A stretch of DNA of 64,000 nt from G963677085 sp963677085 (GCA_963677085.2 CAXXFH010000004.1:3038001-3102000), one strand, 5' to 3'; counted from the stretch's first letter, positions 8,664 through 17,921 are shown. Notes: generated by a model from the letters alone, not told the origin. Numbers and translations: made by a program.

Positions 8664-9342
8664 GGCGGACTTCTCGGTGGGTTTCCCTACAATTTCACGT
8701 AAACAGGCGTCCGGGCGCAGCTATTCGGTGCTTCCGCACGCAGGCAACTGCGGGTCGCTCCCCTGTCGGCTGCCAACGTTGCGGAAGTGAGCTCGATCCG
8801 GCAGGCTGTTGGCATAGCAGGTGCGTTTGGGCAGGTGTTTTGACAAGTCCCCCGGAAGCTTCCTTTCTTGCCTAGGCTCGCGATTCTAAACCTCGATCGT
8901 CGCGGGGGTCAACCCGAATGCTTGATTCTCTCGTTCCCCTCTGGGGGCGTGGGAACCAGGGAAGGCCAGGGGGGACGTGGAAGCCAGGGAATCGCGAAAT
9001 CTGATCGACAGGTTGAATCCACACAATCAATCCCCTTGATAGAACACCCCTTACCTTCTTCCTATGCCTGCCGCTTAGGATACAGGCCGTAAAAACCGAT
9101 GATGGTACAGAAATAGGTGGATGAACGCCTGCCGGTTTGCTGTCGCGTGCAGTCCACCTCGCAGGCCGAAGCAGTTCGAGAGGAAGGGCAACGCCGCTTA
9201 GGATCGACCGAAAAACAACTTGCCGATTCATCGGGCCATGCTTCGCAACGGCCCTCGCGTTTAGCCTTGGAAAACAGCAAGTTATTTTTCGGGTCGTCCG
9301 AACTTGTCGTTGGCAAGTTCGCGGTGACCCGAACTGACGCCC
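8664..9342. other. Gene-poor stretch between divergent genes
   Basis: No gene with a ribosome binding site and recognisable protein was found. It contains a degenerate GTTCCC..GTGGGAAC palindrome near 8932-8963 and one copy of a dispersed sequence at 9199-9300. Promoters for the GNAT-like gene (minus) and epimerase (plus) must lie here, but I see no convincing -35/-10 pair. Confidence 0.5.
9199..9300 (+). repeat. Dispersed 60-100 bp sequence, copy A
   Basis: Begins GGATCGACCG at 9201 and includes the short palindrome CCGATTCATCGG. Over 60 aligned bases it matches copy C (35818-35877) at 52 positions without gaps. It is also clearly similar to copy B (28633-28731) across about 100 bases, including GCCTTGGAAA and GGCAAGTT-like segments. 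It ends 42 bp before the epimerase start. Confidence 0.75.
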
Positions 9343-10473
9343 ATGACTCAAGTACTCGTTACAGGCGCAACCGGATTCATCGGAACCCACTTGGTTAGGG
9401 CTCTTGTCCGGCAAGGCGACAAGGTAAGTTGCCTCATTCGGCCGACTTCGCGCACCGAGCAGTTGAAGCCCTACGGCGTACGGCTGATCTCCGCTGACGT
9501 CACACAGCCCGACGGCCTGGCGAATGCCGTGGCGGGGCACGACATCGTCTACCACCTGGCTGGCTGCAATAATGCGATTCAGGGTGTCGAGTACTTTCGG
9601 GTGAACCATTCGGGCGCGCGGAACATGGCTCAAGCTTGCGCCGAGCAGGCGTCACCTCCGGTAATGGTTCTGATGTCGTCGCTTGCAGCCGCCGGCCCGG
9701 CACCAGACGGTCGGCCGCGTACCGAGGCCGATCCCGAACGGCCCGTCTCGCATTACGGACGAAGCAAGTTGGCCGGCGAGCGAGCCGCCGCCGAATATGC
9801 CGATCGGGTGCCGATCACCGTGTTGCGTCCGCCGATCGTCTTTGGGCAAGGCGATTGGCAGGTATTCAATATTTTCAAGACGGTCGATCAGTTGGGTGTA
9901 CATTTCGTGCCTGCGCTGGGGCGTCAACGGCACTCGTTGATTCACGCCGCCGACTTGGCCGACGCGGCCATTGCGGCCGCCGCTGGGGCAAAACGTTTGG
10001 CGGTGCCGTCTGAGCGTGGGGCATTGACGCAGGCAACGACACCCTCCGGTGCCGAATCCGCAACGTCGGGGGTGTACTATGTTGGCCACAACGAGCATTT
10101 CACGTACGCCGAGCTAGGACACCGGATCGGCGGGGCGTTGGATCGTACGCGGGTTTTGGTATGCCCCACACCGCCTCGCGCGATTTGGGTGGTAGCGGCA
10201 GTCAACGAGGTGGCTTCGCGTGTGACACGGCGTCCTGCGTTGTTGAACATCGACAAAGCCCGGGAGGGCCGCGCCGGCTGTTGGACGTGCAACCCTCAGC
10301 GTGCCGCCGACGAATTCGGCTATCGTGTCACAGCGTCGCTCGACGACCGTCTCCGCGAAACGGCCCGCTGGTACCACGAACAAGGCTGGCTGAAAAGGCG
10401 CGAACCATGTGGGTCGACCACGTCCTGGTATCCCGACATGGTCGACCGGCTATCGCACACGAACCATCACTGA
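9343..10473 (+). CDS. NAD(P)-dependent epimerase/dehydratase (extended SDR)
   Basis: An extended short-chain dehydrogenase of 376 residues, probably acting on a nucleotide sugar or a dihydroflavonol-reductase-like substrate. The Rossmann motif GATGFIG occupies residues 8-14. The catalytic Tyr138-x-x-x-Lys142 (YGRSK) follows a Ser pair at 112-113. The C-terminal substrate domain includes VYYVGHNEHFTYAELGHRIG, which resembles the HpnA/dihydroflavonol-4-reductase-like subfamily. Its 3' end overlaps the 3' end of the convergent GH5-like gene by 7 bp. The neighbours give no pathway assignment, so the substrate stays open. Confidence 0.9.
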   Translation: MTQVLVTGATGFIGTHLVRALVRQGDKVSCLIRPTSRTEQLKPYGVRLISADVTQPDGLANAVAGHDIVYHLAGCNNAIQGVEYFRVNHSGARNMAQACAEQASPPVMVLMSSLAAAGPAPDGRPRTEADPERPVSHYGRSKLAGERAAAEYADRVPITVLRPPIVFGQGDWQVFNIFKTVDQLGVHFVPALGRQRHSLIHAADLADAAIAAAAGAKRLAVPSERGALTQATTPSGAESATSGVYYVGHNEHFTYAELGHRIGGALDRTRVLVCPTPPRAIWVVAAVNEVASRVTRRPALLNIDKAREGRAGCWTCNPQRAADEFGYRVTASLDDRLRETARWYHEQGWLKRREPCGSTTSWYPDMVDRLSHTNHH

Positions 10474-11534
10474 GTGAACTCGTTGTAGACCTCGTGCCCG
10501 GGCCGCAACGAACCGTTGCTGAGAATGAACGGCATGTACAGCCCGTGCTTGTACTTATGAAGGTCTGCTACCCCACTGGTCCACAAAGCGTGGGGGAAGA
10601 AGGCGATCTTGTACTGCTTCAGCAACGTTAGATTTTCGCGGATGATTTCCACCCGTTTGGCATCGTCGGGCGAACCCCAGCAACATTCGGTAGACATCAT
10701 CGGACGGCCAAGTTTTTTTGCCTCCTCAAAGGAATTGGTGACGATGGGTTGTTGCGCGCAAAGGGGAACGTAAAGATGGGGCGTGAGGATATCCTGTAAG
10801 TGACTGCACCGCGTAAGGTGCGTCATGCTCGGGCATGTGCCGATACAGATGAGTGCCTCGGGATCGCGTTGTTTCACCGCCCTATGGACTTTGCCCAACC
10901 ACTCGGTCTCCACCTCCGGAGATACGGGAGCCGCCTCGTCGCCCGCTCCACGTAAATACGGTTCATTGCAGAGATCCCAGGCAAGGATCCGCAAGTCGCC
11001 TTTCATCGGGGTAACGATGGCTTCGATGAACGGACTGAAGGTTGTCTCGAAGTCGGCAAGGATTTCGCGGTTTTGAACACGGTCCCAAAGCGGATTACCG
11101 GTCCAACGATTGAACAAGATGGGCAAGACCAGCAGATCTAACTCGCCGCAAATGTCGACCGCCTGCTGGAAGTTGCGCACAAACTGTTCGGGATTTTCCC
11201 GGTAGGCACTCCAGGAGAGCCAAATCCGCACGGCGTTGAACTTGGGAAAGTATCTCTTGCCGGCAGCCAGTTCCTCGCGGTACCTTTTCGCATCGAATTT
11301 CTCACCCCAGACCGTCAGCCCGTTGTGGCCCCAACTCGGTTGGTAATTGAAACCAAAGATATGGCTGCAACCCTGGGGTGATTTCAAGTCGATCTTGTCG
11401 CGAACGGCCTTCGATGCGTCGGAAATGCAACCGGGCTGATCGGCCGCTTGGACCTGCACGGTTACGGAAACAGCGAACGTCAAGACAAGGATCGCTGTCA
11501 GTAACGATAAAAGACAATGGCGAATCGGTCTCAT
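10467..11534 (-). CDS. Secreted GH5-like glycoside hydrolase
   Basis: A (beta/alpha)8-barrel glycosidase of about 355 residues. I place the start at 11534 because AAGGAGGA lies just upstream and the protein then begins with a clean signal peptide (MRPIRHCLLS..VQVQA). An in-frame start at 11711 would add 59 residues encoded partly by a repeat element. Catalytic residues of clan GH-A are visible: acid/base Glu191 (DLCNEP) and nucleophile Glu283 (MSTECCWG), with His253 of the HLY motif between them. It probably acts on a beta-linked glycan. It is the last gene of the XylR-linked carbohydrate locus; its stop overlaps the convergent epimerase. The subfamily cannot be set by eye. Confidence 0.85.
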   Translation of the reverse strand: MRPIRHCLLSLLTAILVLTFAVSVTVQVQAADQPGCISDASKAVRDKIDLKSPQGCSHIFGFNYQPSWGHNGLTVWGEKFDAKRYREELAAGKRYFPKFNAVRIWLSWSAYRENPEQFVRNFQQAVDICGELDLLVLPILFNRWTGNPLWDRVQNREILADFETTFSPFIEAIVTPMKGDLRILAWDLCNEPYLRGAGDEAAPVSPEVETEWLGKVHRAVKQRDPEALICIGTCPSMTHLTRCSHLQDILTPHLYVPLCAQQPIVTNSFEEAKKLGRPMMSTECCWGSPDDAKRVEIIRENLTLLKQYKIAFFPHALWTSGVADLHKYKHGLYMPFILSNGSLRPGHEVYNEFTQ

Positions 11535-11589
11535 GGGTTTCTTCCTCCTTCTGGGGTTGCCCTTCTTCAGCGGCCGCCGGACAACAACT

Positions 11590-11630
11590 CCCCTCTCCCG
11601 CTTGCGGGAGAGGGGCCGGGGGTGAGGGTG
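11590..11630. repeat. CCCCTCTCCCG palindromic repeat, copy 1
   Basis: CCCCTCTCCCG at 11590-11600 pairs with CGGGAGAGGGG at 11605-11615, followed by CCGGGGGTGAGGG. A second copy in inverted orientation is at 16668-16706. It sits between the DUF1559 and GH5-like genes. Confidence 0.8.
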
Positions 11631-11718
11631 TCTTGGGACAACCGCCTGAAACATACGAAGCCAAACAAAGAACAAAGGTGCTGGTTTGCTACCGATCGAT
11701 TCCGCTTGCATACGGCAA

Positions 11719-12762
11719 TCAGAAATCAGCGTCTACGATCTCACCACCGCGACTCGATGAGAGTGCCTGCCAAACGTCCCACGCAATCGAATCGCTAAAG
11801 AAATGCACGGAGCCATCGCAAAGCGAAGCATTCACTCCGCCCGGGTGATGGCTCCGGGCGGCAAAGGCCTGCAATGGAATCTCCGCGACATCACCGATTA
11901 ATACACAAAAAGGAATACCGTTCAGGTTTCCCGGTGCCGGACATTTGCGGGCAACCAAGTCGGACCCGTTGAAGTTGGGCGTAAGCCAAGCTGTGAACAC
12001 TTGGCCACCTTCGCTGGCCATCGTTTCGCTTAAAGGGCCCGACCAACCGGTGCTTGCGTTCGGCGGATTTGAATCGCCGATCGTCGTGATGATTTCGCCC
12101 ATCAGCAGCGTGTTGCTCAGACCATCGCGAATCTCGGCAAAACGGGCACTGCGTCGATAGCTGAATGGAGCCTTCTTAAAGGTCACGCCTTGGTAATCCT
12201 GCTGACCGTAATTCGTATTTCCGAAGTTCACAACGTAGTTGGCTTTGACGCGTTCGTAGGTCGCATGGCCTGGATGTGCCGAATTCGGTCGGTCGGAAGG
12301 ACAACCCATCATGGGAATCCGATGTTTGCGGGGTTCGACATTTCCGTAACCTTTGTTGCCGTCAAAAATCACTTTGTCGAAGTTGATCGAGTCGAACCAC
12401 GCTTGTTCTTCAATATATGGCCCCATTTGGGTATACCAACCGTGATCGTGATTCCATCCCCCACCACGACTTGTAAACACACCTCCTTCATCACCCACGA
12501 AACGGATCGCCCCAAAAGGTAATTCCCCTTTGGTTGTGTGGTAGTTGTGCATCGCCAGGGCGAGTTGCTTCATGTTATTGGTGCATTGCATCCGCCGGGC
12601 TGCTTCGCGCGCACTTTGAACAGCAGGCAGAAGCAAGGCAATGAGGATCCCGATAATCGCGATTACGACCAACAGTTCAACAAGTGTGAAACCTCTGGTT
12701 CGACCACAATTTGAACCAAGTCGATTGTCACGACGCCGGCATTCTGGCATGATTTGAACCAT
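11719..12762 (-). CDS. DUF1559 protein with type II pseudopilin N-terminus
   Basis: A 347-residue planctomycete-specific protein. The N-terminus carries the prepilin cleavage/methylation signature RGFTLVELLVVIAIIGIL (residues 23-40) followed by a long hydrophobic helix, so it is processed by a prepilin peptidase and exported. The DUF1559 hallmark SAREAARRMQCTNNMKQL follows. The C-terminus has the typical GGVNASLCDGSVHFFSD (H-x-G-G and DGS) motif. The family is hugely expanded in planctomycetes; its role is unproven, perhaps pseudopilus-like structures for uptake of large substrates. Only 4 bp separate it from the upstream lipoprotein gene, so the two are coexpressed. Confidence 0.95.
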   Translation of the reverse strand: MVQIMPECRRRDNRLGSNCGRTRGFTLVELLVVIAIIGILIALLLPAVQSAREAARRMQCTNNMKQLALAMHNYHTTKGELPFGAIRFVGDEGGVFTSRGGGWNHDHGWYTQMGPYIEEQAWFDSINFDKVIFDGNKGYGNVEPRKHRIPMMGCPSDRPNSAHPGHATYERVKANYVVNFGNTNYGQQDYQGVTFKKAPFSYRRSARFAEIRDGLSNTLLMGEIITTIGDSNPPNASTGWSGPLSETMASEGGQVFTAWLTPNFNGSDLVARKCPAPGNLNGIPFCVLIGDVAEIPLQAFAARSHHPGGVNASLCDGSVHFFSDSIAWDVWQALSSSRGGEIVDADF

Positions 12763-12766
12763 TTGC

Positions 12767-13165
12767 TCACAACCGGAAATGGTGCACGAAGTCTTTCGCG
12801 GGAACTTGAATCACTGTTCCACTACGAGATTGCTCGGGGATAAGATTAACTGATGAGAAAACCGGAATCCCCTCTACCGTTCCCATCTGTTTGCCACGTT
12901 CAATAGCGGTAAAAAGGACTCGCACCTTGCCCACGGGAACACCTTCGGCCACGTAATGACCCTGTGTGATCAGGGCTCCCACTGCCGGTCCCTGTCCGGC
13001 GACCGTCGGGAGGAATTGCACGGCCCCCGATTGCAGCGATTTCCCGTCGATGGTGACTTCACCACGAAGCGTTACGCACTCGTAGTCCCGCCTACCTGAT
13101 CCACAACCGACAATACCAAGCGAAGTCAGGCCCACAACCGCAGCAAATAGCTTCTTCTTGCCCAC
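12767..13165 (-). CDS. Small lipoprotein, carboxypeptidase-regulatory-like fold
   Basis: A 132-residue lipoprotein. The signal peptide ends in the lipobox IVGC with Cys21 as the lipidated residue. The mature part reads like a single beta-sandwich (VTLRGEVTIDGKSLQSGAV, then GHYVAEGVPVGKVRVLF), a layout common to the planctomycete lipoproteins encoded next to DUF1559 genes. A 4-bp gap to the DUF1559 gene supports a two-gene unit. Function is unknown; binding or anchoring at the cell surface is a reasonable guess. Confidence 0.88.
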   Translation of the reverse strand: MGKKKLFAAVVGLTSLGIVGCGSGRRDYECVTLRGEVTIDGKSLQSGAVQFLPTVAGQGPAVGALITQGHYVAEGVPVGKVRVLFTAIERGKQMGTVEGIPVFSSVNLIPEQSRSGTVIQVPAKDFVHHFRL

Positions 13166-13273
13166 AGTCTTCGCCTCATCAAATCGGAGTCACACGAATC
13201 TGTGAGGTGGTCGAAATCCGCGACTACAATTCAACGCACCACGGAGCGACCACAATTCACTCAGCACCGCAAA

Positions 13274-14164
13274 TCACCGATACATCCGCCGCATCCCCAT
13301 TCCAACCAACATAAGCAGGACCATAGCAGAAAGGGTCACACTGGAAGGCTCGGGTACGACCGCCCCCCAAGTCGTTCCAAAGCGAATTGCATCGATTTCG
13401 TGAGCGGGACCACCGGTTGAAGGATAAAAACGTGCGAGCTGAACTCGATCGAACGAAAAGTCGCCACTTAGCGTAGCATCTACCGTACATAACGATTCAT
13501 CTGCGAGCGACTCGGGGTTGCGATAGACAGAGACCGTATCGGCGTTACCTGCTCCGAATGCGATTTTTACGACCATCAGGCTCACGCCTGTCGTCGCTGC
13601 CTCGTCGAACGAGTCGTGAATGCCGTTGATCGCAGAACCGATCCCATAGCACTCACTGTAGTTCGCCGACCACGTGTCGTCGATGCCGATGATCAACGCT
13701 CGGTTTCCGTCCGCCGCCGAACCGGCATTGAGCTCGAAGGCAGCATATCGAGCACTGCTCGACGGCGTCGACGTAAAGTTCTGCAGGAAGCTCAGGTAGA
13801 CGGTTGTATTGTCGGCACCAATCATCCCACCGGAATCGACCAAGCCGGCGTCGGCGAACGAACCGCTGCTGCTCACATCCAGCAACCGAGTGGACCGGCC
13901 GGCTGACACACACGTGACACGGTTGCCGCTTTGAGCTATTTCTGGATAATCGAGGCTGTCCGCAGTGATCGTCTGGTTGCTGGCGATTGACACCGCTGTC
14001 CAGGAACTATCCCAGCCCAGGTCGGTAGCCGCACCGTTTCCGGCAAGAGTGGTGCCGGTTGAATAGCCAAATTGTTCCGTGGCCAGCAAATCAGCCATCA
14101 CCGTTTCGGCCATGTTCGTGGTGCCGTAGAGAATCAGAACCGTTAGAATCGTTTGCTTAACCAT
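13274..14164 (-). CDS. PEP-CTERM sorted secreted protein
   Basis: A 296-residue exported protein. The N-terminus is hydrophobic (MVKQTILTVLILYG) and the C-terminus is a textbook PEP-CTERM tail: VPEPSS, a hydrophobic stretch (TLSAMVLLMLVGMG) and a basic end (RRMYR). Proteins with this tail are processed by exosortase, which is not in this window. The body is rich in Ser/Thr/Asn/Gly and resembles a lectin-like beta-sandwich (SFDRVQLARFYP, HEIDAIRFGTTWG), so carbohydrate binding is plausible. It lies 58 bp downstream of GH127 and is probably in the same unit. Confidence 0.9.
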   Translation of the reverse strand: MVKQTILTVLILYGTTNMAETVMADLLATEQFGYSTGTTLAGNGAATDLGWDSSWTAVSIASNQTITADSLDYPEIAQSGNRVTCVSAGRSTRLLDVSSSGSFADAGLVDSGGMIGADNTTVYLSFLQNFTSTPSSSARYAAFELNAGSAADGNRALIIGIDDTWSANYSECYGIGSAINGIHDSFDEAATTGVSLMVVKIAFGAGNADTVSVYRNPESLADESLCTVDATLSGDFSFDRVQLARFYPSTGGPAHEIDAIRFGTTWGAVVPEPSSVTLSAMVLLMLVGMGMRRMYR

Positions 14165-14222
14165 CGTGAAACTCCTGTGTTATCAAAGGGATTTCCGAGT
14201 CTATGTACTTAGCGGCCACTGT

Positions 14223-16166
14223 TTATTCGATCAATTCGTCGTCAACCGCTACTGCTGGGTCGGAAAGGCGAAAATATATGGCTTCCCCCGTCGGCTCGGG
14301 GAACTCGCTGAGGATTAGCTTCAGGTCGGGTGATTGCGACACATCGCGACCGGGGCTCCAGGCAGCCACCGTGCATGATACGCCGTTTGGTCGTACCCGA
14401 GAGTCCTCAAGCGGATCGCGAAGGGAATTCGGGTCGATCACAATGTCACACAGCGGCATGTCGGCTGGCAACTTGTTCAACTCGCCACTGAGGCAGTACA
14501 CCACCGGTCCTCGCATGACGGCCGCACGCTCTGCCTGTAGCTCCCGGCCCTTGATGAACCGCCACGGCATGGGCAACGACAGCTCAATGGTGTCGCTAGC
14601 CTTCCACTCTCGCGTTATCACTGCCGCCTCGGCCTTGCCGAGAGCTGAATCACCATTGATTTTGACCTCTGGCTGTGAACACCAACGTGGAAGCCGCAGG
14701 TAAACGGGGAACACGGCCGACTTGGATGGCGATACGGTGAGCTTCACATGCCCATCGGTCGGATAATTTGTCACTTGAGAGATCCTCACCGAAAGGCCGT
14801 CACCCAGATCAATCTTCGCGTCGGAAGGCGTGTAAAGGTTCACCGCAATACCGTCTTTGAAGCGGTAGTACACATTCAACGGCAACCGCGAAATGCCTCG
14901 GCGGAAGTTGCCTGGGCAACAGAAGATGTCGGTATGGTAGTACGGTCGCTGACCGGTGAACGGAGTGAAGTATCGTAGCTGACGACCCTCGGGCGCTTGG
15001 GCCGCGAACAGCGCGTTGTAAATGACACGTTCCATCAAGTCGCCGTAACGAAGATCGCCGTCGAGATTGGCCAGTTCCTCGAAGAACCAAAGCGAGTAGG
15101 TGGCGGCACACGTTTCACTGTGTCCGTCCGCGCCGCATTGGTCTTCGCTCCAGCCTTCGTGCCGTCCCATGCCGCCAACGATTGTCATGCCCGGCTTCTC
15201 GGAACGCACCAACGCCTTGTAGAACTTGCGCGACATGTGAACATAATTGTCGTTCGGCTCAAGGCGATGCAGCTTCAACTGGGTGTATATTCGATCGAGG
15301 TACCGGTAGACGTGACAAATCTGCCGCCCGGGCAGATCCGTCGGAACGACATCCTTTCGTGCTCCGCTCCTGGCGTCATGCCACCCTCGCTGAAAAAGCA
15401 CATCGTCCCAATCGCAGAGCGATGCTACTTTGTTCGACCGAATCGGTCCCAACTTCGTATCCTTGAATGCAGCGAAGAACCGCTGCTCGCCTGTGAATTG
15501 GTATACGGCCAGCAAGGCATCGCAGTAACTAATGGCGGAGAAGCCCTGAACCTTTGATGGATTCTGTCGATAACCTTCAATCAAGCATTCGACCAATGAT
15601 CGGGCCGCTTGCCGCGACGCCTCGTTGCCGAAATATTGGTAGTCGTGGGCTAACGCCAACGCGATGAATGAGGCATCTTCCCATGTGAAGTCGAAGTATA
15701 GTGGGTTACTGTTGGGTTCCCGAACGAACTGTCCGATATAACCATCCGAATCCTGAGTTGCAAGAAGCGATTCAACCAGACGGCCTTTTAACTGAATCAC
15801 CTCGGAATCCTGGGTGTAAGCCGCGAGGTACACAATGGCATCGAGAGTCTCACCCGTGCCAATGAACTGCTGGCGCCCCGACTTTCTGTAGAGTTCCCTT
15901 TTCTCCTTGGTCGCTGGAAACTCAAGGCGGTTCTGGAACGGTTCGAGGAAATCGCGGTCGTAATCCAGAGCAAGAACATTGCGTTTAATAGTAAGTTCAA
16001 TGCGACGTCCGATCTCGCCGCCAACATGAACTTCTGAAGGCTTCACGTGTTGAAGTACTCCAGGTAGCAGCGGGACACAAACACCGGCATCCGCGGCTAA
16101 ACCTGCTCCAACCCATGACAAGAGAACACAACTGACTGCACTCACAAGCCATGCTTTCCAGACCAT
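14223..16166 (-). CDS. Secreted GH127-family glycosidase (beta-L-arabinofuranosidase type)
   Basis: A 647-residue enzyme of the former DUF1680 family, which removes terminal beta-L-arabinofuranose from plant or algal glycans. A signal peptide (residues 1-26, ending GAGLAADA) indicates export. The metal/catalytic set of GH127 is visible: Glu351 and Cys353 in SETCAATYSLWF, and Cys416-Cys417 in FCCPGN, matching the zinc-binding Glu-Cys-Cys-Cys arrangement known in the bifidobacterial enzyme. It is the first gene of the carbohydrate operon. Upstream lie two copies of a palindromic candidate operator and the gene for a XylR-type regulator, which suggests sugar-dependent induction. The exact sugar is inferred from family only. 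Confidence 0.92.
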   Translation of the reverse strand: MVWKAWLVSAVSCVLLSWVGAGLAADAGVCVPLLPGVLQHVKPSEVHVGGEIGRRIELTIKRNVLALDYDRDFLEPFQNRLEFPATKEKRELYRKSGRQQFIGTGETLDAIVYLAAYTQDSEVIQLKGRLVESLLATQDSDGYIGQFVREPNSNPLYFDFTWEDASFIALALAHDYQYFGNEASRQAARSLVECLIEGYRQNPSKVQGFSAISYCDALLAVYQFTGEQRFFAAFKDTKLGPIRSNKVASLCDWDDVLFQRGWHDARSGARKDVVPTDLPGRQICHVYRYLDRIYTQLKLHRLEPNDNYVHMSRKFYKALVRSEKPGMTIVGGMGRHEGWSEDQCGADGHSETCAATYSLWFFEELANLDGDLRYGDLMERVIYNALFAAQAPEGRQLRYFTPFTGQRPYYHTDIFCCPGNFRRGISRLPLNVYYRFKDGIAVNLYTPSDAKIDLGDGLSVRISQVTNYPTDGHVKLTVSPSKSAVFPVYLRLPRWCSQPEVKINGDSALGKAEAAVITREWKASDTIELSLPMPWRFIKGRELQAERAAVMRGPVVYCLSGELNKLPADMPLCDIVIDPNSLRDPLEDSRVRPNGVSCTVAAWSPGRDVSQSPDLKLILSEFPEPTGEAIYFRLSDPAVAVDDELIE

Positions 16167-16339
16167 GCTTCGGCTCCTGTGATAACGGGCGAATCGAGAA
16201 GCGACCGAATGGTTTTTGTGCCCGAACCAGGCACTGTAGCTCCGCGCATAGCAGAATCTGGCGTGTGGATCGCTTAACTCACGCTACCCAACCTGAACAT
16301 CTCGCGTCAAGAATCGACTTTTATGAAAGATCCCAAAAC

Positions 16340-16356
16340 TGTTATGGAATATAACG
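16340..16356. promoter_or_regulatory. Candidate operator site 1
   Basis: TGTTATGGAATATAACG, an inverted repeat with arms GTTAT/ATAAC around GGAAT, preceded by CAAAAC. It is 174 bp upstream of the GH127 start. Identical in 16 of 17 bases to site 2. Confidence 0.6.
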
Positions 16357-16517
16357 ACAGCCCCCTATTGGCGTGAAAGTACCATGGGGTTTTGTTTCTA
16401 TGCTTTGCTTGCTTTCGGCTGAACAGATGCGGTAGGGGATCACCCAACCACCGACGTCCACTCTACTCCGACCCTGCTGCCTACGCAAACCATGTCCTTT
16501 GTGAAGCATCGCAAAAA

Positions 16518-16534
16518 CGTTATGGAATATAACG
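16518..16534. promoter_or_regulatory. Candidate operator site 2
   Basis: CGTTATGGAATATAACG, arms CGTTAT/ATAACG, preceded by CAAAAA. It is 178 bp from site 1 and 352 bp upstream of GH127. Two such sites are what a dimeric LacI/XylR-type regulator that loops DNA would need. Confidence 0.6.
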
Positions 16535-16667
16535 GCGAGTAAGGCATGCCTTTGACGCATGCGCCGCCTGCAATCAATGTGGCCGCAGAACTGACACGAG
16601 GGTCTTCGGCCGTAGCGCCTGGTCCAGCGGATGTCCGTGAAGGTCTGGGCGTCTTTGCGCGATCCGC

Positions 16668-16706
16668 CCTCACCTCCGGCCCCTCTCCCGAAAAACGGGA
16701 GAGGGG
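16668..16706. repeat. CCCCTCTCCCG palindromic repeat, copy 2
   Basis: CCCTCACCTCCGG leads into CCCCTCTCCCG (16680-16690), AAAAA, then CGGGAGAGGGG (16696-16706). It is the inverted counterpart of the copy at 11590-11630 and lies just downstream of the regulator's stop. Confidence 0.75.
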
Positions 16707-16754
16707 AGTGTTGCTGGGTGGGCCCTTGTTGACGGGCTCAGTCGATTGCTCGAC

Positions 16755-17921
16755 TCAGTCCGCGGCGCGGCGGAATTGGGCTGGTGTCAACCCGGTGCGC
16801 TCGTGGAAGAGGGTGGTCATGTACTGGACCGATTTGAAGCCGGACAGGGCGGCCACGCGTTTCAGCGGCAGGTCGGTCGTGGCCACCAGGTCTTTGGCTC
16901 GCGCGATCTGTACGTGGCGGATTTCCCCATGCAGAGTTCGTCCCATGATCGCTTTGAATTGCGGCTCGATCGTAGATCGGGCAATCCCCAAATCGGCGAG
17001 CACGCGAGAGACTTTGATGCCCTCGCAGGCATGTTCCCGAATATACTGCACAACAGTCGCGACTTCCGCGTCTTCGATCGCCAGGACGTCGGTCGACTGC
17101 CGGGCAATTACCCTGTCGGGTTTAACAACGAACTCGCGGCGACGCACGCGCCGTTTGGCCATCAGGTTGTCGAGCAACTTCGCAGCCTGGTATCCCAGTG
17201 CGGCGGTTCCTTGGCGGACACTGCTCAGCGGAGGACTGGCCAAGCGGCAGAGCATTTCGTCGTCGTCGACACCGACCACCGCCACTTCTTCCGGAACGTG
17301 TACGCCAACGGCGCGGCAAGCTTCTAGAACGTGGCGTGCCCGTTTGTCGTGACAGGCCATGATGCCCACCGGTTTTTCGAGCGAACGAAGCCACGCCGAC
17401 AACTCTTCGAGCACCGAGGCCCAGCATCGTGCCGTGCGATGACGCCCGTTGTAAACCGAACACGAAAACCCTCGCCGCTCGACGTACCGGCTGAAGGCGT
17501 CAGCCCGTTCCTGCGACCAGCCGTTGATCCGCGTTCGCGAAAGCCCACAGAAAGCGAATCGCCGAAAGCCGCGATCCCGCAAGTGTTCGGCTGCCAATCG
17601 AGCGATGCCCTGGTTGTCGGCATAGAAATACGGAATGCCCGAGGCCGGATCGTGCCAACCGTAACCACCGCCGAAGCCGACCGCCGGAATCGTCGCCCGA
17701 GTGACCGCCTTTGCCACGCGGGCATCGTCGAAGTCGGCGAGAATGCCGTCGCCCTGCCAGTCGCGGAGGTCGGGGAGCCGCTGCTCTCGCAGTGCGTGCT
17801 CCTCAATGTAGATACACCAGTTGCCTACCTCGTGAACATAGTCCGCTACACCTTCGACAACCTTCAGGTCGTAAGGAAGGGTGGCGTCATAGATCAACGC
17901 TACGTGTCGGGTTTTCGACAT
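16755..17921 (-). CDS. XylR-type transcriptional regulator (LacI-like sensor plus AraC HTH)
   Basis: A 388-residue regulator. I place the start at 17921 (MSKTRHVALIYDATLP) because the longer frame overlaps the methyltransferase gene and its extra part shows no homology. Residues about 5-275 form a periplasmic-binding-protein-like sugar sensor (ALIYDATLPYDLKVVEGVADY, GFGGGYGWH, VGIMACHDKRARHVLEAC, VAVVGVDDDEML). Residues about 285-388 form the AraC double helix-turn-helix (VSRVLADLGIARSTIEPQFK, KRVAALSGFKSVQYMTTLFHE). This matches E. coli XylR, which binds xylose and activates its operons. It probably controls the GH127 operon downstream through the palindromes at 16340 and 16518. The sugar is unknown. 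Confidence 0.92.
   Translation of the reverse strand: MSKTRHVALIYDATLPYDLKVVEGVADYVHEVGNWCIYIEEHALREQRLPDLRDWQGDGILADFDDARVAKAVTRATIPAVGFGGGYGWHDPASGIPYFYADNQGIARLAAEHLRDRGFRRFAFCGLSRTRINGWSQERADAFSRYVERRGFSCSVYNGRHRTARCWASVLEELSAWLRSLEKPVGIMACHDKRARHVLEACRAVGVHVPEEVAVVGVDDDEMLCRLASPPLSSVRQGTAALGYQAAKLLDNLMAKRRVRRREFVVKPDRVIARQSTDVLAIEDAEVATVVQYIREHACEGIKVSRVLADLGIARSTIEPQFKAIMGRTLHGEIRHVQIARAKDLVATTDLPLKRVAALSGFKSVQYMTTLFHERTGLTPAQFRRAAD

Larger units (their letters stand above)
16167..16754. other. Regulatory interval ahead of GH127
   Basis: 588 bp without a gene between the regulator's stop and the GH127 start. It holds two near-identical palindromes (16340-16356 and 16518-16534) and a CCCTCTCCC repeat. 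On the minus strand a TTGACG box (16310-16305) lies just after the first palindrome, but no good -10 follows at the right distance. Confidence 0.6.

Noticed and set aside
8872..9633. Minus-strand open frame of 253 codons
   Set aside because: It overlaps the epimerase start region and copy A of the dispersed repeat, has no ribosome binding site or domain, and is typical of GC-rich antisense frames.
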